In this document: one piece after another, positions 1 to 4,931 of the stretch
How the letters are laid out: each line of letters begins with the position of its first letter
How positions within the stretch are numbered: position 1 is the first letter of the stretch
From: DATEHQ01 sp035279525
GTDB taxonomy: Bacteria; Chloroflexota; Dormibacteria; Dormibacterales; Dormibacteraceae
Length of the DNA stretch: 5,773 nt
Reading direction: 5' to 3'
Assembly: GCA_035279525.1 (NCBI GenBank)
Contig: DATEHQ010000043.1
Span: 1 to 5,773, forward strand
The notes under the pieces: generated by a model
The model's database searches: none
Told to the model about the DNA's origin: nothing
What the model saw: only the letters and a program-made list of their open reading frames with translations
Made by a program: the position numbers and the translations under genes

Positions 1-548
1 CCGACAAGTCCCGCGTCGGCTGCTTCGCGGTGGGCGCGGGCGAGCAGCTCGTAGGAAAAGCCCTGCGGCGTTTGCGCGAGCACGACCCGCGACCGATCCA
101 GAGATTCGACCAGGCGGTTGCCCTCGACGCGCTTGACGGCATCTCGCGGCGAGATCGCGGGAAAGGCGGCGCCGGACTCGATGGCAGCGGCGAGGACACG
201 ACGGACGAGCGCGGCGGTGGCCAGTGGGCGGGCCGCGTCGTGGACGAGCACGTAATCGCAGTCTCCGAGCGCCGCGAGGCCGAGGCGCACGGACTCCTGC
301 CTGCTCTCGCCGCCCGGCTTGACCACGACGGACTTCCGAGGACTCAATGCGTCGACCTCGTGGACCGCGGTCTCGAGTCGCGAAGGGGGGCCGACGACCA
401 CGATGCGATCGACCTCGTCGAGCGCAAGGAAAAGCTCGAGCACGCGCGCCAATGTGGTGCGCCCGTTGAGGCGGACCAGGGCCTTGCTACCACGCCCGAG
501 GCGCGAGCCCATGCCGGCCGCGGCAACGATCGCGCCGACGCTGGGCAT
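1..548 (-). CDS. ispD: 2-C-methyl-D-erythritol 4-phosphate cytidylyltransferase IspD, 3'-truncated by window edge
   Basis: This is the cytosolic MEP-pathway enzyme that joins CTP and methylerythritol 4-phosphate to give CDP-methylerythritol, an isoprenoid precursor. My translation gives 182 codons before the window edge; the family is usually about 220-240 residues, so roughly the last 45 are missing. Visible signatures are the N-terminal nucleotide loop AAAGMGSRLG (9-18) with R16 and K22, the VHDAARP motif (102-108) with D104, the PAISPRDAVKR segment (130-140) and AQTPQGF (158-164). The C-terminal substrate-binding lysine region is not visible. The ATG start shares its A with the TGA stop of the upstream PIN/TRAM gene and follows a GAGGAG ribosome site 8 bases away, so it is the third gene of the radA operon and probably translationally coupled. 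A C-terminal fusion to IspF cannot be excluded. TarI-type cytidylyltransferases are related, but the linkage favours IspD. Confidence 0.93.
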   Translation of the reverse strand, partial: MPSVGAIVAAAGMGSRLGRGSKALVRLNGRTTLARVLELFLALDEVDRIVVVGPPSRLETAVHEVDALSPRKSVVVKPGGESRQESVRLGLAALGDCDYVLVHDAARPLATAALVRRVLAAAIESGAAFPAISPRDAVKRVEGNRLVESLDRSRVVLAQTPQGFSYELLARAHREAADAGLV

Positions 549-1639
549 CACGCGGACTCCTCACGCTGGGTCCTCGCGCGGCTGGGCGCGCGCCTGGTCT
601 CGCCGCCGATCGGGTCGGCGAAGATCATCCGGCCCGCGGACGTCTGGATTACCGAGGTCACCACCGCGGTGATCGTCTGGTTGAGCAACCGGCGGCCGTT
701 CTGGATCACGACCATGGTCCCGTCGTCGAGGCTGCCGACGCCCTGACCGGGCTCCTTGCCTTCGCGCGCCACCGTGACGATGATCTCCTCGCCTGGGATG
801 GCCACCGGGCGCATGGCCTGGGCGAGCTCGTTGAGGTTCAGGACCGTCACGCCCTCGAGACGAGCGATGCGGTTGAGGTTGAAATCGTTGGTCATGATCG
901 CCCAGCCCTTGCTCTTGGCCGTGCGCACCAGGTGCTGGTCGATTTCGCCATTCGGCGGCGCCTCATCCTCGGTCACCTGCAGGTTGATCGTGGGATCTTT
1001 CTGCATGTCGGTCAAGACGTCGAGGCCACGCCGCCCGCGGCGCCGCCGCGTGACATCGGCCGAGTCCGCCACCATCTGCAGCTCGCGGAGCACCGACGAA
1101 AGGATGATCAGCGGCATGTCGAGAAATCCGGTCTTCGCGATGTCGAGGATGCGGCCGTCGATGATCACGGACGTGTCGAGCAAAAGCGCAGGCACGCGAC
1201 GCGCGTCCGACTCCGGAGTCACTCCGCCGAAAAACAGCGCTGTCAGCTCCGTGCGCCGGGTGGCCCCGACCGAGATGCCCAGCGCCGCGAGCAGCACCGC
1301 GAGCACGGTGGAAAGCGCGTAGCCGTACGGCAGGTCGCGCACGAAGAAGCCGATGAGTACCGCGATGACAAGACCGACGATCATGCCCAGAAGACCGCTC
1401 AGCAGGTCTGGCAGCGGAGTGCTCGTCAGCCGGAAGTTGAAGCTTCGCCACCCACCCAGCAGGTACGGGGTGCCGAGGTACGCGAATATCAAACCTTCCA
1501 GCGTGGTCAGCCCGATGATCGCCCAGCCCGGGTGGGCGTTGGTGCCCAGGCCCCGGACCATGAAATAACCGAGCACGAAACCACCGATCACTCCGAGCCC
1601 TGCCCCGAGCCATCGGGCCAGATACTCGGAACGCTTCAA
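548..1639 (-). CDS. Membrane-anchored PIN/TRAM-domain protein (YacL family), putative ribonuclease
   Basis: A 363-residue protein with a hydrophobic N-terminal half, a PIN domain and a TRAM domain. Likely membrane segments are near 10-31, 38-60, 79-100 and 106-126. The PIN fold begins at LLLDTSVIIDGR (152-163) and carries the expected acidic set D155, E186, D234 and D252 (in TND, 250-252), so the metal-binding nuclease site looks intact. A very basic patch, RRRRGRRG (198-205), follows the first half of the PIN domain. TRAM, a predicted RNA-binding beta-barrel, covers about 278-345. The family is known from Bacillus YacL; its substrate is not established, so RNase activity at the membrane is inference. 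The start is TTG, chosen because a near-perfect Shine-Dalgarno site lies 4-5 bases upstream, overlapping the radA stop. The gap from radA is 11 bp, and the stop overlaps the ispD start by one base. Confidence 0.92.
   Translation of the reverse strand: MKRSEYLARWLGAGLGVIGGFVLGYFMVRGLGTNAHPGWAIIGLTTLEGLIFAYLGTPYLLGGWRSFNFRLTSTPLPDLLSGLLGMIVGLVIAVLIGFFVRDLPYGYALSTVLAVLLAALGISVGATRRTELTALFFGGVTPESDARRVPALLLDTSVIIDGRILDIAKTGFLDMPLIILSSVLRELQMVADSADVTRRRRGRRGLDVLTDMQKDPTINLQVTEDEAPPNGEIDQHLVRTAKSKGWAIMTNDFNLNRIARLEGVTVLNLNELAQAMRPVAIPGEEIIVTVAREGKEPGQGVGSLDDGTMVVIQNGRRLLNQTITAVVTSVIQTSAGRMIFADPIGGETRRAPSRARTQREESA
557..562 (-). promoter_or_regulatory. Shine-Dalgarno site of ispD inside the PIN/TRAM gene
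   Basis: On the minus strand the sequence reads GAGGAG, followed by 8 bases and then the ATG at 548. It lies within the last codons of the upstream gene. It supports the chosen ispD start and implies translation reinitiation at the TGATG junction. Confidence 0.7.
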
Positions 1640-1643
1640 CGGT

Positions 1644-1652
1644 TACCTCCTC
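1644..1652 (-). promoter_or_regulatory. Strong Shine-Dalgarno site selecting a TTG start
   Basis: On the minus strand GAGGAGGTA spans the last base region of the radA TGA stop and the 11-bp gap, ending 4 bases before the TTG at 1639. Its strength fixes the non-ATG start of the PIN/TRAM gene and suggests coupling to termination of radA translation. Confidence 0.85.
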
Positions 1653-3057
1653 AAGAGACCGTCAGTCCGGCCTCCTCTATGAATGCGCCGGACCTGATGT
1701 GTGAAGGAAGGGCGGCGGAAACTGCGTCCGCCACTGTGCGGACCTCGATCACCTCGAGGCCGCTTGGCCGTCCGGCGCGAGCGCCGGCCGGAATCAAAGC
1801 GCGCGTCAGGCCATGCCGCGCCGCCTCGTGGAGGCGACGTTCGAGCTGACCCACGCGGCGCACTTCGCCTGTCAATCCCAGCTCGCCGATCACGACCAGG
1901 CCGTCCGGCATTGGCCTGTCCATCACGTTGCTGACGATTGACAGCGCGAGACCGAGGTCGGCGGCCGGCTCCGTGACCCGGATGCCGCCCGCCACGCTGA
2001 CGAAAACGTCCGACTTGCCGAACGAAACGCGGTTGAGCCGCTTCTCGAGGACCGCCAGGATCATGTGGAGGCGGTTGAGGTCGATGCCGTTGGCGATGCG
2101 CCTGACCATGGCGTTGTCGTTCTTGTTGACCAGGCTCTGAACCTCGACGAGCAGCGGCCGGGTGCCTTCGAGCACGGCCACGGTTGCGGTTCCTGGGGAC
2201 ACCGGCGCGGCGGTTGCGAGCATCGCGGCCGAGGGGTCCGACACCTCCTCGAGCCCGGCCTCGCCCATTGCGAAGACGCCGATCTCCTCGGCCGAGCCGA
2301 ACCTGTTCTTGGTGGCGCGGAGGATCCGCAGCTCCTGCCTCCGGTCGCCTTCCAGGTAAAGCACGGTGTCAACGATATGCTCCAGGACCCTGGGTCCTGC
2401 TATGGAACCCTCCTTCGTGACATGCCCCACGAGGAAGATCGGAACTCCGATCTCCTTCGCCAGGCGCATCAGCCGGGCGGCCGACTCCCGGACCTGGGTC
2501 ACGCTGCCGGCGCTCCCCTCCAGGCCGGCGTCGCTCACGGTCTGGATCGAGTCCACGATGGCCAGCCCAGGCGCCTCCGCCCGGATGGCCTCGCAGATCG
2601 CGTCGAGATCGTTTTCAGGCAGGAGAAGGATCCCGGGGCGAAGGGAATCGAGCCTCTCCGCCCGCATCCGGACCTGCTGGGCCGACTCCTCGCCGGAGAC
2701 GTAGAGCACCTTCCCGGATCGGGCCATCTGGCCGGCCGCGTGCATCAGCAGGGTCGACTTGCCGACGCCGGGCTCGCCCCCGATCAGGACCAGGCTGCCG
2801 GGAACGATGCCGCCACCCAGGACTCGGTTGAGCTCCCCCCACTCCAGCGGCTGCCTTGGCGCGCCTTCGGGCTCGATCTCGTGGAGAGGCCTGGCACGGG
2901 CGGGAACGGCCGGCCTGGAGGTCGATTCACGCTTCGCCTTCTTGACCTGGAACTCCTGGAGGGTGTTCCAGGCGTGGCAGTGGGGGCACTGGCCGGCCCA
3001 GCGCAGGCTTTCGCCGCCGCAGTCGGTGCAGACGAAGGTGAGGGTCGACTTGGCCAT
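1651..3057 (-). CDS. radA: DNA repair protein RadA (Sms), RecA-like branch-migration ATPase
   Basis: RadA is a hexameric DnaB-like ATPase that drives branch migration of recombination intermediates with RecA. The 468-residue product matches the family length of about 455-465. Domains in order are a four-cysteine zinc finger (C10, C13, C24, C27), a RecA-like ATPase core with Walker A GGEPGVGKST (93-102, K100) and Walker B LAIVDSIQT (165-173), the family-specific KNRFG motif (250-254), and a C-terminal Lon-protease-like domain (about 285-450) of structural role. It is the first gene of the minus-strand operon. No Shine-Dalgarno sequence precedes its ATG; a TACACA element ends 8 bases upstream, so a leaderless or near-leaderless transcript is possible. 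Everything needed for function appears present. Confidence 0.97.
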   Translation of the reverse strand: MAKSTLTFVCTDCGGESLRWAGQCPHCHAWNTLQEFQVKKAKRESTSRPAVPARARPLHEIEPEGAPRQPLEWGELNRVLGGGIVPGSLVLIGGEPGVGKSTLLMHAAGQMARSGKVLYVSGEESAQQVRMRAERLDSLRPGILLLPENDLDAICEAIRAEAPGLAIVDSIQTVSDAGLEGSAGSVTQVRESAARLMRLAKEIGVPIFLVGHVTKEGSIAGPRVLEHIVDTVLYLEGDRRQELRILRATKNRFGSAEEIGVFAMGEAGLEEVSDPSAAMLATAAPVSPGTATVAVLEGTRPLLVEVQSLVNKNDNAMVRRIANGIDLNRLHMILAVLEKRLNRVSFGKSDVFVSVAGGIRVTEPAADLGLALSIVSNVMDRPMPDGLVVIGELGLTGEVRRVGQLERRLHEAARHGLTRALIPAGARAGRPSGLEVIEVRTVADAVSAALPSHIRSGAFIEEAGLTVS

Positions 3058-3065
3058 GGAAAGAC

Positions 3066-3092
3066 TGTGTACCCATGATCGGCGTTTTACAA
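3066..3092 (-). promoter_or_regulatory. Weak candidate promoter of the radA operon
   Basis: On the minus strand TTGTAA (3092-3087) and TACACA (3071-3066) are separated by 15 bp. TACACA lacks the final T of a good -10 box and the spacer is short. If used, transcription would start within about two bases of the radA ATG. This is pattern matching only. Confidence 0.25.
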
Positions 3093-3113
3093 GTGCGGCC
3101 GTGCCCTTTTACA
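3085..3113. repeat. TTTTACA direct repeat, 22-bp period
   Basis: TTTTACA occurs at 3085-3091 and again at 3107-3113. The 22-bp offset is about two helical turns, placing both copies on one DNA face upstream of radA. It could be an operator pair, but a 7-mer pair in AT-richer intergenic DNA may also be chance. Confidence 0.3.
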
Positions 3114-3118
3114 GCGCC

Positions 3119-3140
3119 CGCTCGTTGTATCTGACGAGCG
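3119..3140. repeat. 7-bp perfect inverted repeat in the divergent spacer
   Basis: CGCTCGT (3119-3125) and ACGAGCG (3134-3140) flank an 8-bp core. The dyad sits about mid-way between radA and the divergent dehydratase gene, a typical place for a regulator binding site. No U-tract follows, so it is not terminator-like. The cognate regulator, if any, is unknown. Confidence 0.4.
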
Positions 3141-3144
3141 TCAC

Positions 3145-3176
3145 GACGCCGCCCTGACTACCCCCGGGACGGCGTC
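3145..3176. repeat. 7-bp perfect inverted repeat just upstream of the dehydratase gene
   Basis: GACGCCG (3145-3151) and CGGCGTC (3170-3176) flank an 18-bp core rich in C and G. It ends 5 bp before the candidate -10 box of the dehydratase gene, so a bound protein would overlap the -35 region. A chance match is possible in GC-rich DNA. Confidence 0.35.
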
Positions 3177-3180
3177 ACTC

Positions 3181-3186
3181 TATCTT
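3181..3186 (+). promoter_or_regulatory. Candidate -10 element of the dehydratase gene (leaderless)
   Basis: TATCTT fits TANNNT and ends 7 bases before the GTG start at 3194, so the transcript would begin at or next to the start codon. No Shine-Dalgarno sequence lies before the GTG. A good -35 at normal spacing is not visible; CTGACT at 3154-3159 is 21 bp away, which is too far. Confidence 0.4.
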
Positions 3187-3193
3187 CACCGGC

Positions 3194-4111
3194 GTGAACG
3201 TTTCAGTCTCGGTCGAGCACATCCGCGAGGCGGCGAGCACGATCGACCCGGTCTTCCTGCACACGCCACAGTTCGTGTGCGAGCCCCTCGCCTCGAACCT
3301 CGTGTTGAAAGTCGAGACCGTCAATCCAATTCGCAGCTTCAAGGGGCGCGGGACCGCGTACCTGCTTCAAGGAATGAGTGATGTCGGGGAGCTCGTCTGC
3401 GCGTCGGCCGGCAACTTCGGCCAGGGCATGGCCTATGCGTGTCGCAAACGCGGCGTCGCGCTGACGGTGTTCGCGGCGCAGTCCGCGAATCCTTTGAAGA
3501 TCGACCGCATGCGCGAGCTCGGGGCAAAGGTCGAGCTGGTCGCCGGAGATTTCGACGATGCCAAGGAGGCCGCGCGCAACCATGGGGGAACCTTTATCGA
3601 GGACGGCCTCGTCGGGGCGATCGCCGAAGGCGCGGGCACCATCGGCGTCGAGCTCGAGAAGGAATCGCTCGACGCGGTCTTCGTGCCGCTCGGCAACGGC
3701 GCGCTCGTCAACGGCGTCGGAACGTGGCTGAAGCATCGCTCGGCGACGAAGGTGATTGCGGTGTGCGCAGCCGGAGCGCCGTCGATGGCGCTGTCGTGGC
3801 GGGCGCGCAAACCCATCACCGCTCCGAGCGACACGATCGCGGACGGCATCGCCGTGCGCGTGCCGATTCCAGAGGCGGTGAGGATCATGGAAGACACCGT
3901 CGACGACGTCATGCTCGCGAGCGAGGACGAGATGCTCGCGGCGATGCGCGATCTCTTTTACAAGACGGGGCTGATCGTCGAGCCTGCGGGCGCCGCTGGA
4001 GTGGCGGCGTTCGCGCGGCGGCGCGAAGAGTTTGCCGGCAAGCGCGTCGGCGCCATCCTCACCGGCGGAAACCTGACCGAGCAGCAGATCCGTCAGTGGG
4101 TCTTGCGTTAA
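3194..4111 (+). CDS. Fold-type II PLP-dependent threonine/serine dehydratase-like enzyme
   Basis: A 305-residue cytosolic enzyme of the serine/threonine dehydratase (tryptophan synthase beta-like) group. The cofactor lysine is K50 in SFKGRG (48-53). SAGNFGQG (71-78) is the substrate/carboxylate loop, PLGNGALVNG (165-174) corresponds to the glycine-rich phosphate-binding loop, and EPAGA (263-267) and TGGN (290-293) complete the site. The length matches a catalytic domain alone; there is no C-terminal ACT regulatory domain as in biosynthetic IlvA, so allosteric control by isoleucine is unlikely. Two loops depart from the textbook dehydratase forms (NHAQG and GGGGL), so the substrate is uncertain: threonine or serine deamination is most likely, with racemase or another beta-elimination possible. 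The GTG start fits the N-terminal family alignment, and the next in-frame ATG is at residue 61, too far in. The gene is a single-gene unit, divergent from radA and convergent with the RDD gene. Confidence 0.88.
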   Translation: MNVSVSVEHIREAASTIDPVFLHTPQFVCEPLASNLVLKVETVNPIRSFKGRGTAYLLQGMSDVGELVCASAGNFGQGMAYACRKRGVALTVFAAQSANPLKIDRMRELGAKVELVAGDFDDAKEAARNHGGTFIEDGLVGAIAEGAGTIGVELEKESLDAVFVPLGNGALVNGVGTWLKHRSATKVIAVCAAGAPSMALSWRARKPITAPSDTIADGIAVRVPIPEAVRIMEDTVDDVMLASEDEMLAAMRDLFYKTGLIVEPAGAAGVAAFARRREEFAGKRVGAILTGGNLTEQQIRQWVLR

Positions 4112-4905
4112 GGAGCGCCCTGCGCGCGCCCGGCGTGATTTTCTAAGTCCGCGAGGTAGTCGAGCGCGGCGAGGGGACCATGCTCGGCGAACGTCTCCGG
4201 CACCGCCGCCTTGAGGTTGGACTGCACCTGACCCGCGAGCTGCGAGCGCAGCGCGAGCGGGAGCTCGGGCCGGCGCCTCGCGTAAGAGGTGACAAAGCGC
4301 CTGAGCTCGGGGTCCAGTCGCCTGAGCAACAGCTCTTGCGGAGTGGCGGGCGCGAACGCCGGAACCTGCGCCGGCGGCGAGGCAACAGGCGCCCGACCGC
4401 CGGGCAGCTGCCAGAGCTGAAGCGCGTCCGAATCCTTGACGACGATCGTGCCCGCAGCCAGGTCGCCGAGGCGCTTGCCCTTCCCGTTGATGAACAGCGT
4501 GACCATCCCGACGCCGTATCCGTAGGGAAGGAAGTCGATCACCCGGACGATGTTGCGGATGCCGGCCTGGACGAAGGTCATGGGCTCACCCCGGTCGCCG
4601 ACCGCGCGCAGACGGAACACCTTCTTCCCCACCGTCTGGCCGGACCAGAAGGATTCGCACGCCCAGAAGTAGCCGAACGTGACGACGAAGCCGCCGATGA
4701 CGGCGAGCAGGTAGGCGACGACGTTCGAGCCGGTCTGGCCGATGGCCACCGACGCCAGTAGGACGCCAAGGATGACGCCGCCGAGGATCAGCAGGTCCAG
4801 AAGCTGGGCGATCGCGCGGGTGCCTATCCCCGCGAGCTGGTAATCGAACGACACCCGCTCGGGCGTCGAAACGACAAGGTCGGTATCGGGAAGCGGCTGC
4901 TGCAT
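4108..4905 (-). CDS. RDD-family integral membrane protein with C-terminal cytosolic extension
   Basis: A 265-residue protein. The RDD domain (about 20-158) shows its namesake residues: R30 and D37 in TRAIAQLLD and D148 in RLGDLAAGT. Membrane segments are likely near 33-55, 62-83 and 115-139, with GQTVGKK (89-95) after the second. A Pro/Ala-rich linker (about 168-190) leads to a charged helical tail (190-265) rich in Leu, Arg and Glu, probably cytosolic. The RDD family has no general assigned biochemical role; some members act in ion transport or as membrane partners. Its divergent neighbour is a SpoIIM-family protein, a pairing seen in high-GC bacteria near MoxR/DUF58 genes. No convincing Shine-Dalgarno precedes the ATG, while a TAAGTT box ends 8 bases upstream, consistent with a leaderless message. 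The stop interlocks with that of the convergent dehydratase gene. Confidence 0.9.
   Translation of the reverse strand: MQQPLPDTDLVVSTPERVSFDYQLAGIGTRAIAQLLDLLILGGVILGVLLASVAIGQTGSNVVAYLLAVIGGFVVTFGYFWACESFWSGQTVGKKVFRLRAVGDRGEPMTFVQAGIRNIVRVIDFLPYGYGVGMVTLFINGKGKRLGDLAAGTIVVKDSDALQLWQLPGGRAPVASPPAQVPAFAPATPQELLLRRLDPELRRFVTSYARRRPELPLALRSQLAGQVQSNLKAAVPETFAEHGPLAALDYLADLENHAGRAQGAP
4115..4144 (+). terminator. Weak candidate terminator of the dehydratase gene, inside the RDD gene 3' end
   Basis: After the dehydratase stop, GCGCC (4115-4119) can pair with GGCGT (4132-4136, including one G-U pair), followed by GATTTTCT. The stem is short and the loop 12 bases, so intrinsic termination would be inefficient. 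It lies within the coding end of the opposing gene because no intergenic space exists. Confidence 0.22.
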
Positions 4906-4912
4906 CTCTTGC

Positions 4913-4919
4913 TAACTTA
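4913..4919. promoter_or_regulatory. Candidate shared bidirectional -10 element for RDD and SpoIIM genes
   Basis: TAACTTA reads as TAACTT on the plus strand (4913-4918) and TAAGTT on the minus strand (4919-4914), each matching TANNNT. With starts 7 bases past each box, transcripts would begin near 4925 (plus) and 4907 (minus), giving leaders of about 7 and 2 bases. No clear -35 is visible on either side, and the spacer is only 26 bp, so the promoters must overlap in some way. Confidence 0.45.
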
Positions 4920-4931
4920 CGTCGCGGACCC

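Noticed and set aside
30..746. 238-codon open frame on the plus strand opposite ispD and the PIN/TRAM gene
   Set aside because: It lies antisense to two well-supported genes, crosses their junction, and its translation is Arg/Asp/Gly-rich low-complexity sequence with no recognisable domain; such frames are expected in GC-rich DNA.
932..1849. 305-codon open frame on the plus strand opposite the PIN/TRAM gene and radA 3' end
   Set aside because: It is antisense to clear families, with His/Arg/Gln-rich composition and no domain; it is an effect of third-position GC bias.
2065..3078. 337-codon open frame on the plus strand opposite radA
   Set aside because: It mirrors radA almost entirely, which has all family motifs on the other strand. 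No ribosome site or family similarity is seen for the antisense product.
3119..3176. Riboswitch or attenuator for the dehydratase gene
   Set aside because: The predicted start of transcription is at the GTG codon, leaving no leader; the dyads would be upstream DNA rather than RNA, and no anti-terminator/terminator pair is visible.
4073..4096. CTGAC/GTCAG 5-bp stem that could end the RDD transcript
   Set aside because: The stem is short with a 14-base loop and no T-tract follows on the minus strand, so it is not a credible terminator.
3439..4146. 235-codon plus-strand open frame overlapping the dehydratase in another frame
   Set aside because: Its product is almost entirely Arg/Gly/Ala, the typical frame-shifted reading of a GC-rich gene.
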